Assembly (NCBI GenBank): GCA_018676675.1
Contig: JABHEG010000339.1
Coordinates: 1-64,000 of the forward strand
Direction of reading: 5' to 3'
From: Lentisphaerota bacterium
GTDB taxonomy: Bacteria > Verrucomicrobiota > Lentisphaeria > Oligosphaerales > JABHEG01
Length of the DNA: 64,000 nucleotides
The position numbers and the translations under genes were made by a program. Below the pieces are notes generated by a model. The model saw only the letters and a list, made by a program, of their open reading frames with translations, searched no databases and was not told the DNA's origin. This document shows, piece after piece, positions 27,292 to 34,712 of the stretch (position 1 is its first letter; every line of letters starts with the position of its first letter).

Positions 27292-27315
27292 TGATCTGTC
27301 CTCATTGGTGATGAA

Positions 27316-28560
27316 CTACGCCGAGCTCAATCCTCGTACCATGTAAGCCTGGAGGATGCCGGATTCATCGGAGTTGAAGAACGCTTTTGATCCGTCGGGC
27401 GACAGAAATGGGTGGATGTGGCTCTCTTTGCAGCATGAGGACCCCGCATTCAGGAGGTACGTGACATTCGTGAGTGGGCTGGTGCCGGGTGTCCCCAAAT
27501 CGGCCAGGACGACATGCCCCCCTTGCTGGAACGGCTGGGCGTCTGAGATCAGACGCTTCCCCTTGCTGTCTGTGGCGAAGTGATGGAAATGAGGATTCGC
27601 GACGTCCCGGGTCAGATCATTCCGTGCGGCCCCGGGCGTCCGTGCCCCCAGGTGTCCCTCTCCAACCACAGCCTGGCTCTCGATCAGTTGTGCTTCGTGT
27701 CCTGTTTCGAGGCGAGTACTGGTGCTGGTGATGGCCCAGGAGCTCCGGCCGCGCCAGCACTGGTGGCCCTGACAGTACTCGGTGCCGTCGCGCCCCCAGG
27801 GCATGGTGCGGAGGTCGGTGCCGTCATCGCGGATGAGGTGGATGTCTGCACCGGTGCCCCCGGTCAGCTTCGCTATCCGGCCCTGCCGGTCCGCCTCGTT
27901 CCCGTGGTTCTCCTGGATCAGGATGTCGTGCACATCAGCGGGGACCGATGAGCGTGTGTATTGCGGGTGCATGTTGCACCAGCTTGGCCCGTGGATGATC
28001 AGGTCCACTGTTGCCTTCTCCACGTCGAAGACCAGCAGGCCCCAGGTAGGGGGCACTGCGTTACCGTCGGCGAGGAAGCAGGAGATCGCCAGACGCCTCC
28101 CGTCAGCGGAAATGGTGGACAGGGGGTAGAGTCGGCTCGGCCGGAAGTCAGTGTCAGGCAGGGGGGAGTCGACGACCATGATCGTCTGGCGATTAGTACC
28201 GTCGAGGTCCACGCGCTTGAGTGACAGACGACCTTGACCTGGGGCCGTTTCATCAACAAAATAGAAGACCGCCTTGCCATCCGGGGCCAGTGATGGCGCC
28301 CATGCGCCGGTCTCCTCTGTCAGTTGGTGCAGGGAGCAGCTATCGTCGATGTCACAGCGGAAGTACTGGTGCTTCGGATCTGTCCGATCCCCACCGTGGG
28401 CAGTAGCGGAACGGTGCAGCAGGAAGTGCTTGGAGTCCGGGGAGAAAATCTGCGCCTCCATATAGAGGTGCGATCCTGAGATCTCCGGCCCAGTGGTGAG
28501 TTGGACGACCTCTATGCCTTCGGGCGACGTTTCGTCCATGAGGTCTGGGCGCAGGTTCAT
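27316..28560 (-). CDS. Oligogalacturonate-lyase-like beta-propeller protein (PL22-like)
   Basis: A 414-residue cytoplasmic seven-bladed-propeller protein. Oligogalacturonate lyases degrade short pectin fragments with a Mn ion held by His residues. Seen here: MHPQYT, ILIQENHG, the diagnostic WGRDGTEYCQGHQCWRG, FHHFATDSKGKRLISDA, and HPFLSPDGSKAFFNSDESGILQAY, each with a conserved His. The frame is also open to GTG 28602; ATG 28560 with GAGGAG nine bases upstream is preferred. It is located 58 bases after thuA and 24 bases before the coiled-coil gene. The real substrate could be another uronate oligomer. Confidence 0.75.
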   Translation of the reverse strand: MNLRPDLMDETSPEGIEVVQLTTGPEISGSHLYMEAQIFSPDSKHFLLHRSATAHGGDRTDPKHQYFRCDIDDSCSLHQLTEETGAWAPSLAPDGKAVFYFVDETAPGQGRLSLKRVDLDGTNRQTIMVVDSPLPDTDFRPSRLYPLSTISADGRRLAISCFLADGNAVPPTWGLLVFDVEKATVDLIIHGPSWCNMHPQYTRSSVPADVHDILIQENHGNEADRQGRIAKLTGGTGADIHLIRDDGTDLRTMPWGRDGTEYCQGHQCWRGRSSWAITSTSTRLETGHEAQLIESQAVVGEGHLGARTPGAARNDLTRDVANPHFHHFATDSKGKRLISDAQPFQQGGHVVLADLGTPGTSPLTNVTYLLNAGSSCCKESHIHPFLSPDGSKAFFNSDESGILQAYMVRGLSSA

Positions 28561-28618
28561 TTCTACAGACTCCTCGGCACTGTTTCTGACGGAGGAGGAC
28601 ACGCCTTCCCCGGTGGCA

Positions 28619-29353
28619 CTACGATTTTGCCCAACGGACCGCGTTGGCCATGATCAGGCGAACGTTCGGGTCGAAGAACACCGGGTCGGTTTCATGGCCG
28701 GCCTGGAAGTAGAACATGCGGCCGGCTCCGAGGGTCCAGCACAGTCCCACCGTGCTGTGGTCGATGCTGCCGTCCTGCAGCACTGCATCGCCTTCAAACA
28801 GAATCGCTTCTGCGGGGGGCACGGCATAGGGATCGCTGTACCGTTCGTGATGGGCAATGGTGAAGGAGGGCGGGACACCCGCAGTGATCGGGTGATCCGG
28901 AGCCGTGGCCTCAACGGTTAGATCGAGACTGTCTCCCACGTAGGCTCCCCAGGCTGCAACGCGGCCTTCGGGGCGGACGACGCCCAGAAGGGCGGGGTCA
29001 GTTGGCTCCTGGCTCATGAGGGCGATGTTCGGCTTGGCGAAGTGGGCGGAATGCAGCGACACGAATCCCATGCCGTCTTGTGTCACCCGCTGCACGATCT
29101 GCTCAACCCGGGCATCATCCACTTCGCCGTGCCGCTTGTGTCCCCACCAGACGAGAACATCGCAGCGATTCAGCAGGTCGATCGGGATCCCTTGATTGGC
29201 GTCGTCGAGACCGGCGATCACGACATCCCAATCGGGCAGTGATTGGGCCAGTCCCTCGGCAACGGCCGTGTTGATGTCGGCGGGGTAGACGTCGGCAGGT
29301 GCGGTGGCTTCAGACCAGCACACGACACAGGGCTTGCGGGAAGGTGATGTCAT
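28619..29353 (-). CDS. ThuA-like domain protein (copy 1)
   Basis: A 244-residue ThuA/class-I-glutamine-amidotransferase-fold protein. Text typical of the family: CVVCWSEATAPADVYPADINTAVAEGL, DVLVWWGHKRHGEVDD, GMGFVSLHSAHFAKP, RYSDPYAVPPAEAILFEG, GRMFYFQAGHETDPVFFDPNVRLIMANAVRWA. ThuA was first linked to trehalose utilisation; its reaction here is unknown and probably relates to sugar catabolism, as the next gene is oligogalacturonate-lyase-like. A decayed homologue of its C-terminal half lies at 30966-31350. A longer open frame runs upstream through repeat DNA and is not coding. The start at 29353 has only a weak ribosome site. Confidence 0.82.
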   Translation of the reverse strand: MTSPSRKPCVVCWSEATAPADVYPADINTAVAEGLAQSLPDWDVVIAGLDDANQGIPIDLLNRCDVLVWWGHKRHGEVDDARVEQIVQRVTQDGMGFVSLHSAHFAKPNIALMSQEPTDPALLGVVRPEGRVAAWGAYVGDSLDLTVEATAPDHPITAGVPPSFTIAHHERYSDPYAVPPAEAILFEGDAVLQDGSIDHSTVGLCWTLGAGRMFYFQAGHETDPVFFDPNVRLIMANAVRWAKS

Positions 29354-29411
29354 CGTTGCATCTTTCTCTATGTTCCAGATTGACGGGGATATGGCGTTTC
29401 GTCCATTTGGT

Positions 29412-29446
29412 CTCCACGATACCGGGGATGTGGAGGGGATGCAACC
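29412..29446. repeat. Family B hairpin, copy B1
   Basis: CTCCAC (29412-29417) pairs with GTGGAG (29430-29435) around the loop GATACCGGGGAT; GGGATGCAACC follows. Loop GATACCGG and the GGGATGCAAC flank recur at other places in the window with different stems (see 31362, 37197, 37341). It lies 59 bases upstream of thuA copy 1 on the minus strand. Confidence 0.6.
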
Positions 29447-29524
29447 GGGAGAGGATCGCCGGGACGTGCAGGGCCGGCCGGCCACAACGACGAGAGGGCT
29501 GGAAAGCCACTGCTGTTCGTGTTC

Positions 29525-29722
29525 GACCCCACTCGCCTCGTGTGGGTGGTGAGAGAGATTGGTCCCTTGCGCAGGCCTCCGCCCCATCCACACCCCCAAC
29601 ACACCCCACGTCCTCCTCCGGAGTGGTTTGGTCACCTCGGGGGAGGGCGTGCGTGTGTGGGACAGCGCGGGTCGTCTTGGGGGACCAATCTCTCTCACCA
29701 TCGGGGCGAGCCCGATGGGGTC
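29525..29722. repeat. Family C inverted-repeat element
   Basis: TGGTGAGAGAGATTGGTCCC (29547-29566) is repeated as a perfect 20-base reverse complement at 29681-29700. Each arm is preceded on its outer side by its own small hairpin: CCCAC/GTGGG on the left, and CATCGGG (29699-29705) with CCCGATG (29711-29717) on the right. Beyond these, GACCCCA (29525-29531) matches TGGGGTC (29716-29722). The centre of about 114 bases is GC-rich without coding signs. The two inverted arms with their own hairpins look like a BIME (paired REP) or MITE. Confidence 0.6.
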
Positions 29723-29728
29723 GTCTCC

Positions 29729-30943
29729 CTACCTTGTCTTGGCGGCGTTCTTCTCTGGGGCCATGAGCCGTTTCCACAGCGCGGGCAGATCCGTTTCCCT
29801 GTATAGGTCAAGCTGGGCGTACCGGTCGAGATCAGCTGCTTGCGAAGGGACGAAGACACTTAGGCCGCAGTGCGTCGCGCTGAGGTCCCGCTGCCGAGGA
29901 TTGAAGTTCACGGAGGTGAGAAGCTCCTTTCCCACCCACTCGTGGAGTTGGGCTATCCGGGCAGTCTCGCCGCTGTTTGCCTTTGCCAGGGAGTGCAGGA
30001 GTGCCCGGAAGTCGACGGCGCGTTCCCGGCCACTGGAGTAGATCACTGGCGGGAGCGTTGGGGGGCTCAGTTCCTTCCCGTCGAGTAACGGTTTGATTGC
30101 CTGGTCGAGTCGGGGGGCCAACTCAGCAAGTCTGTCTCCACGAGCGCAGGTGTAGACGGCGAAGTCCCGGTCCTCAGCAGCAATCTTGCGGGCGATGCCG
30201 TCTCCGGTGGCATCGGGGTGCGCGGCAAGCCATCCATTGAGACGGGTACGGTAGGTGTTGGGCGCCCCAACGTTGATCGGTGAACTCATAACAAAGTTCG
30301 CCGTCTTTCGGAAGCTGTAGAGATTCTCAACTGACCCCCGCCCGCACTGCTGAAGGAACACCAGCTCGACGCGTGCATGAGTGCTGTTGCGGAATTCTCG
30401 GAGCTTTCGGCCCAGCATGTTCCCTGACATCCAGTGCTCCCCGCCGGGCCCCGGGTGCAGATCGCTGCACATCTGATCGACCTTTCCGCCGTGGCCGAGG
30501 AAGATGAATGCATACTTGCGGCAGGGGAACGTCTCAACGAACCACCGCAGATAGGCGATTGCTTGTTCGGGGTCAGCTGAACGTTCGGAAGGGACCGGAA
30601 TTCTGTGCGTGCCCTCTGCCAGAATCGCGTGTCGGCACATCCCCCCTTTGCCGACGAAATCAGCCTGGACCGCGGAGACGATATTGCGTGACCTGGTCCC
30701 GCGTTCGATCCGGTCGATGATTCGTGGCCCCAGAGACGCGAGGGAATTGTCGTAGGGCATGTAATACGCAACGCCCCAATCCCGGCGCGGTTCAGTCCTT
30801 CCCGCGGCGCTGTGGACAGTCGCCCCCACCATCTCTTTGCGGGGCTGTTTGGGGAGAGCGTCGCCGGCGTGCCGGCAGGAGATGCACAGGGCGGCCAACA
30901 CAGCCAGCAAGTGGTGGAAACGAGTGTTCCCATGGCTGTTCAT
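29729..30943 (-). CDS. Clostripain-like cysteine peptidase (family C11), exported
   Basis: A 404-residue protein. N-terminal hydrophobic segment (11-23) with Cys20/Cys23 near its end; this could be a poor lipobox. The C11 fold is recognisable: DWGVAYYMPYDNSL, SAVQADFVGKGGMCRHAIL, the catalytic His151 in YAFIFLGHGG, and the catalytic Cys200 in ELVFLQQCGRGSVENLY followed by the TANFVMSSP strand. C11 peptidases usually cut after Arg/Lys and are calcium-dependent; this one lacks obvious extra domains. Start ATG 30943 has GGAGGA seven bases before it. It is isolated between repeat-rich gaps. Confidence 0.78.
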   Translation of the reverse strand: MNSHGNTRFHHLLAVLAALCISCRHAGDALPKQPRKEMVGATVHSAAGRTEPRRDWGVAYYMPYDNSLASLGPRIIDRIERGTRSRNIVSAVQADFVGKGGMCRHAILAEGTHRIPVPSERSADPEQAIAYLRWFVETFPCRKYAFIFLGHGGKVDQMCSDLHPGPGGEHWMSGNMLGRKLREFRNSTHARVELVFLQQCGRGSVENLYSFRKTANFVMSSPINVGAPNTYRTRLNGWLAAHPDATGDGIARKIAAEDRDFAVYTCARGDRLAELAPRLDQAIKPLLDGKELSPPTLPPVIYSSGRERAVDFRALLHSLAKANSGETARIAQLHEWVGKELLTSVNFNPRQRDLSATHCGLSVFVPSQAADLDRYAQLDLYRETDLPALWKRLMAPEKNAAKTR

Positions 30944-30965
30944 GCGTGTTCCTCCGCGGGTTCGA

Positions 30966-31350
30966 TCCCGCACGGTCTTGCCTGGCGGACGGCGTTGGTC
31001 ATGTCCAGGCGAACACTCGGGCTGAAGAGCACGCGACTGGCCCCATGGCGTCCTGGGAGTAGAACATGCCCCCGAATGAGGCGGAACTTAAGCACTTCGC
31101 TTCTGCGAGGCGGCTGCGTCAACGTGGGAGGCGGTGCCACCCGCCGATTGCTTGGTTTCTGGTCTGGAGGCAAAGATCGGGGCGTGGCAGCCCCTCCCAC
31201 CTTGAAGGCCTGCTAAGTTCCGGCGCATTCAGATGCCCCCGCATCTCCGGGGCCTCTCAAGCTCACGGTGCTGTGGTCAATACTGCCGTTCTTCGGCACT
31301 GCATCATACTCGGCCACAGCCGTCTCTGCAGGGGAGGGGGAACGGAGCCG
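30966..31350 (-). pseudogene. Decayed thuA remnant interrupted by a MITE-like insertion
   Basis: Bases 30966-31074 align clearly with the 3' end of thuA copy 1 (28620-28720): the peptide reads HVLLPG, then ASRVLFSPSVRLDMTNAVRQAR against MFYFQAGHETDPVFFDPNVRLIMANAVRWAKS. After the insertion (31075-31232) the alignment resumes at 31233 and runs to about 31350 (GTGCTGTGGTC, CTGCCGTTCTTC, GCACTGCATC). The 5' half is missing. Frameshifts and the insertion make it non-functional. It is evidence of a past thuA duplication. Confidence 0.75.
31075..31232. mobile_element. MITE-like insertion, 158 bp, with 9-bp target duplication
   Basis: The direct repeat ATGCCCCCG occurs at 31066-31074 and 31233-31241, and in the uninterrupted thuA copy the aligned site is present once (ATGCGGCCG). 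The ends are inverted: left AATGAGGCGGAACTTAAGCA (31075-31094) against the complement of the right end AATGCGCCGGAACTTAGCA (31211-31229), differing at two positions and one extra base. Inside, GTGGGAGGCGGTGCCAC (31124-31140) pairs with GTGGCAGCCCCTCCCAC (31184-31200) at 15 of 17 positions; this is the family A palindrome (copy A2). There is no coding capacity, so movement would need a transposase elsewhere. Confidence 0.7.
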
Positions 31351-31361
31351 GATTGCCCCTG

Positions 31362-31396
31362 CTCTCACGATATCGGGTTGCGGGAGGGATGCAACT
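31362..31396. repeat. Family B hairpin, copy B2
   Basis: CTCTC (31362-31366) pairs with GGGAG (31382-31386) using one T-G pair; the loop contains ACGATATCGG, one base different from B1, B3 and B4, and GGGATGCAAC follows at the same place. It borders the truncated 5' end of the thuA remnant. Confidence 0.5.
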
Positions 31397-31446
31397 GCTC
31401 AAGGGAACTCAGGAATGGAGCAGCACAACCGCGCGGACGGTGGGCA

Positions 31447-31905
31447 CTACCTCTTCTCAGCCTTGGCGTAGATCTCTTTCGGTGCTTCCTGGTAGTAGCG
31501 AAACAGCCCCGGGCAGAGCCAGCCTTCGCTGTCGTATTGCTCGCAGTAGTACCAGTTGCCACTCTTGTTGCCGCGTCGCCAGGTGAGCTTGTGTGTATGG
31601 CCGGGGAAAGGCTGGGTTGAGAACAGCAACCGAAACCCGTTCTCGGCATCCGGGATGTCCCTGACCATGTCGTCCATCATCTCCGGGATGCCGGAAACGA
31701 AGGGCTCACGACTCAGTCCAACGGCCTGATCGTCAAAGACCCAGGTGCCTGCATACCTGTAAGGGGCGATCACCATGAGGGCGTTCGACGGTCGGTAGAG
31801 ACCGAAGGGCTGTAGTAGACCTTTGTAGTAGGCAACACCGCCTGCGATGGCGGCCACTGCGACCACGGGAATCACGACGCGCCATAGCTTGACTGTCTTC
31901 TTCAT
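31447..31905 (-). CDS. DUF6717-like membrane-anchored protein
   Basis: A 152-residue protein with one N-terminal membrane helix (9-27). The rest is a compact domain with RYAGTWVFDDQAVGLSREPFVSGIPEMMDDMVRDIPDAENGFRLLFSTQPFPG, NWYYCEQYDSEGWLCPGLFRYY and APKEIYAKAE, which matches what I know of DUF6717. In other bacteria the domain occurs as a free cytoplasmic protein; here it is membrane-tethered. Function unknown. It is a single gene in repeat-rich surroundings. Confidence 0.75.
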   Translation of the reverse strand: MKKTVKLWRVVIPVVAVAAIAGGVAYYKGLLQPFGLYRPSNALMVIAPYRYAGTWVFDDQAVGLSREPFVSGIPEMMDDMVRDIPDAENGFRLLFSTQPFPGHTHKLTWRRGNKSGNWYYCEQYDSEGWLCPGLFRYYQEAPKEIYAKAEKR

Positions 31906-31971
31906 TTGCCGACACTCCTTCGATCACGAACTCATTTGGGTGAAGTCACGGGCCTCCTGGACCGGTGTCGG

Positions 31972-33567
31972 TCAGTTTGCCGCCGTGCGAATCAAGGGGG
32001 CACACTGCCGTGCCAGCTCAACGAATTCCCGACGGTAGGACGGGGCATCAGAACCAACGGTTGATTCGGCAATCTCGATCACCTCATCAATTGAGAGATC
32101 GCCGCGATGCGGAGACTCCCGCAGGAGCATTCCTAACGCTGCCACGGCCCCCGCAAAGCGGAAGTCGTTGCTGGGCGGAGCTGCGGGAGTGTCAATCTCC
32201 GCGATTCCCCGGGTGAACAGGTGGCTGTCGTTCCGGCCAGGGAGCTTGTAGCGAACTTTGACAGTCATGATTTCGCCGCTGGCCTTTCCCTGAGCTGATG
32301 GCCGTGTCTCCTGGTAGAGGAGTTCACTGGGAGCCGTTGCGTGTTCCGGGCCGGGGGGGGGAACAAGCTCATACAACGCCGTCACTGTGTGTCCGGGGCC
32401 CATCTCGCCGGCGTCCACCAAGTCGTCGTTGAATTCCTTCGCGGCCAGGATCCGGTTCTCGTAGCCGATGAGACGGTACTCTTTTACTCGAAGGGGATTG
32501 AACTCGACCTGGATCTTTACATCATTGGCGATGGCGTACATGTTGGAGCGCAGATCCGTGACGAACACTTTTCGGGCTTCGGCTGCACTGTCGATGTAGA
32601 AGTAGTTTCCGTTCCCCGCGTTGCTGATCTGCTCCATGCGCCCGTCCTTGTAGTTGTCCATGCCGAACCCGCATATGGTCAGGTAGATACTCGCCTGGCG
32701 CTTCTCTATGATCAGTCGCACCAGCTCAGAGGAAGACGAGACGCCGACGTTGAAATCGCCGTCCGTGGCCAGAATGACCCGATTGTTTCCTCCCTCAATG
32801 AAGTTCTCGGCCACGACGTCATAGGCGAGTTTGATTCCTGAGCTCCCAGCCGTCGATCCACCTGCCTTCAGACGGCCTATTGCGCGTAGTATCTTCTTGG
32901 CCTCGGAGGCGGGGGTTGACTCCAGGGCCAATCCCGCGCTTCCCGCATACGTGACGATCGCCACTCGATCGGTCGGTTCCAGCTGTTTGACCAGCATTTT
33001 CATTGCTTTGCGCACAAGCGGGAGCTTGTTACCGGCACTCATGGAACCGGATACATCGAGCAGGAAAACCAGATTTCCGGGACCAAGTTCCCGCTCTTCC
33101 AGCGCCTTTCCCTTAAGCCCGATGCGCACGAGCGGATGGGCCTCGTTCCAGGGGCAGCGGCTCTGCTCTATGCTGAGCGAGAACGGATGGGCATCGCCGG
33201 GAGGCGGGTACGCGTAGTCGAAGTAGTTCACCATTTCCTCGATCCGGATGGCGTCCTTTGGCGGAAGTCGGCCTGACGTGACGAACCGTCTCAGGTTGGA
33301 ATAGGACGCCGTGTCCACATCAATGGAGAAGGTGGACAAGGGATTGGCTCGAGTCTCTCGAAATGGGGTGTCCTCGTAGTAGTCGTACTCTTCCGTGTTG
33401 TGGTACACGACCGGCTCGACGTTCATCTGTCGCGCCCTTCCACGCGACTGACTGAGCGCGGGCAGCAGCATCCCGGCCAGGAGGGCAAGGACGATCAGGA
33501 CCAGTAGAAACTCAATGAGAGTGATGCAACGACGGTTCCCGTTTTGTCCGTGAGTGTCCTTGTCCAT
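31972..33567 (-). CDS. Prepilin-like N-terminus fused to a von Willebrand factor A protein (YfbK/DUF3520-like)
   Basis: A 531-residue protein. Residues 11-40 look like a type IV prepilin start: basic leader, ITLIE with Glu at +5, and a continuous hydrophobic helix. The usual Gly at -1 is Cys14 and Phe at +1 is Ile15, so processing by prepilin peptidase is uncertain. A YfbK-like N-region (TFSIDVDTASYSNLRRFVTSGRLPPKDAIRIEEMVNYF) follows, then a VWA domain with intact MIDAS D171-x-S173-x-S175 (DVSGSMS) and DGDFNVG, and a DUF3520-like C-terminus. Start ATG 33567 has GGAGG nine bases upstream. A sigma70-like promoter lies at 33619-33647. Confidence 0.85.
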   Translation of the reverse strand: MDKDTHGQNGNRRCITLIEFLLVLIVLALLAGMLLPALSQSRGRARQMNVEPVVYHNTEEYDYYEDTPFRETRANPLSTFSIDVDTASYSNLRRFVTSGRLPPKDAIRIEEMVNYFDYAYPPPGDAHPFSLSIEQSRCPWNEAHPLVRIGLKGKALEERELGPGNLVFLLDVSGSMSAGNKLPLVRKAMKMLVKQLEPTDRVAIVTYAGSAGLALESTPASEAKKILRAIGRLKAGGSTAGSSGIKLAYDVVAENFIEGGNNRVILATDGDFNVGVSSSSELVRLIIEKRQASIYLTICGFGMDNYKDGRMEQISNAGNGNYFYIDSAAEARKVFVTDLRSNMYAIANDVKIQVEFNPLRVKEYRLIGYENRILAAKEFNDDLVDAGEMGPGHTVTALYELVPPPGPEHATAPSELLYQETRPSAQGKASGEIMTVKVRYKLPGRNDSHLFTRGIAEIDTPAAPPSNDFRFAGAVAALGMLLRESPHRGDLSIDEVIEIAESTVGSDAPSYRREFVELARQCAPLIRTAAN

Positions 33568-34053
33568 GGTGGGTACCTCCTTCTTCGGTGTCTGGATCTG
33601 TCCCCTCGATCTATCTATAGTGTACCATAAAAAAGAAGTGCGCGCAAGTGCATGATAGCGGGCGATGGTTGAAGAAAGCGAAAGAGTCACGCGGAGTGGT
33701 TCAGAGGGCATCGCGGCGCTTGGTCGCCTATCCCCCGCGCAGTTCCGGCTGCGGACCGATTCGTGGTGCAATGTGGGAGAAGCCGGGAATGCACACGTGA
33801 CAGCCGGGGGGCTGACAGGTGGTTGGGGGTGCGGGGCTCGAGTACGGAACGAGGGTTGTCTGGGGATCACCCAGTTCTTTGCCTCAGAGCGGCAGGAACG
33901 GGACCTCAACGGCTCCTGAGCCAGCGAATGGCGTCGGCGTGTCGTGGGAACGAGGAGCTGACGAAGGCGCGAATCGGGATCTTCCCGGGACCATGGATAT
34001 CACCGAGCACAAAGGTCGCCGGATCGGTGTCCGGATCCGTTTCGCCTCGGCGG
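33568..34053. other. Gene-free stretch with a possible 3' gene remnant
   Basis: Apart from the promoter above, no gene is supported. On the minus strand, from about 34050 to the stop at 33906, a frame of about 48 codons reads like the C-terminus of a real protein (PATFVLGDIHGPGKIPIRAF, then SSSFPRHADAIRWL) but has no start. It may be a remnant of a deleted gene. Confidence 0.4.
33619..33647 (-). promoter_or_regulatory. Sigma70-like promoter for the prepilin-VWA gene
   Basis: On the minus strand TTGCGC (33647-33642) and TACACT (33624-33619) are spaced by exactly 17 bases, in one of the few AT-rich spots of the window, about 50 bases before the start codon at 33567. The match to consensus is moderate (3 of 6 and 4 of 6). 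Confidence 0.4.
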
Positions 34054-34680
34054 CTACTTCCGGGCCTTGGGCGGGAGTATCTCGCTCAGGAGTCTGCCCC
34101 GGTGATCAATAGCATTGGGGAACTGCTCTCGGATTTCTTCAAGCAGCGCGTCCGCCTCATCAGTCTTGCCGTCCTTCCTGAGTCGGTTGGCCAGCATGAG
34201 TCGGGCGTAAGCCCCCACCTGCACCCCATCCCCATAGTAGCAGCCACTGAATCCGTCGATCGCCTCCGTCAGGCAGTAGATCTGCTCCTCGCCCTTGGTC
34301 ATCTGTCCCAGGTAAAGGAGTGCGCACCCTGTGCGGTTTGCTTTGTCATAGTGGGACACGAGTTGCTTGAGGCTTTCCTTGCCTGCCTCGGAGCCCCACT
34401 TCTTGTTGGCAATCTGGTAGAGGCCTTCAATCTTGGACAGCGCTTCACGTGAGTAGACTTCAGAGTCCTGCCGCATACGCGCTCTGGCCTTCAGCCGCTG
34501 TTCCTCGACCGCCTGCTCTCTCGCTATCCGAGCCAGCACGGGGCCAAGGCCAGCTTCCAGTTTGGCAACTCGTTTTTCCAGTTCGTGGACCTTCTGTTTC
34601 AGTTCATCCTGGGACTGTGCAGCACAGGTCCAGCCCAGCAGCACGACCAAAGCCGTCGCGATCATTCCTGTGGTTTTCAT
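34054..34680 (-). CDS. Exported coiled-coil/TPR-like protein
   Basis: A 208-residue protein with a signal peptide (about 1-22), a coiled-coil stretch (25-60: DELKQKVHELEKRVAKLEAGL) and a helical-repeat C-terminus (TGCALLYLGQMTKGEEQIYCLTEAIDGFSGCYYGDGVQVGAYARLMLANRLRKDGKTDEADALLEEIREQFPNAIDHRGRLL) that looks TPR-like. Proteins of this text occur in Planctomycetes-like bacteria, but I know of no function. Start ATG 34680 has GGAGGAAAGC directly before it; the open frame upstream overlaps the pilin-like gene and is ignored. It follows that gene by 32 bases. Confidence 0.75.
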   Translation of the reverse strand: MKTTGMIATALVVLLGWTCAAQSQDELKQKVHELEKRVAKLEAGLGPVLARIAREQAVEEQRLKARARMRQDSEVYSREALSKIEGLYQIANKKWGSEAGKESLKQLVSHYDKANRTGCALLYLGQMTKGEEQIYCLTEAIDGFSGCYYGDGVQVGAYARLMLANRLRKDGKTDEADALLEEIREQFPNAIDHRGRLLSEILPPKARK

Positions 34681-34712
34681 GCTTTCCTCCTTTGGGTGAG
34701 TGGCCGGCCCGG

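Larger units (their letters stand above)
29354..29728. other. Gene-free stretch filled with repeat elements
   Basis: No gene is supported. It holds family B hairpin copy B1 (29412-29446) and the family C inverted-repeat element (29525-29722), each listed separately. Open frames through it are made only of repeat DNA. Confidence 0.5.
30944..31446. other. Gene-free stretch: dead thuA, MITE-like element, family B hairpin
   Basis: No intact gene. From low to high coordinates it holds the thuA remnant (30966-31350) with its insertion (31075-31232) and hairpin copy B2 (31362-31396). Short open frames in it are read-throughs of the repeat. Confidence 0.6.

Noticed and set aside
26212..27294. 360-codon open frame on the plus strand
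   Set aside because: Antisense to the SHD1 and coiled-coil genes; low-complexity reading of Glu/Lys-rich codons.
30952..30975. GCGGGTTCGATCCCGC resembling a tRNA T-arm
   Set aside because: With a seven-base T-loop the stem does not pair, and no D-arm, anticodon arm or acceptor stem is present; it lies at the end of the thuA remnant.
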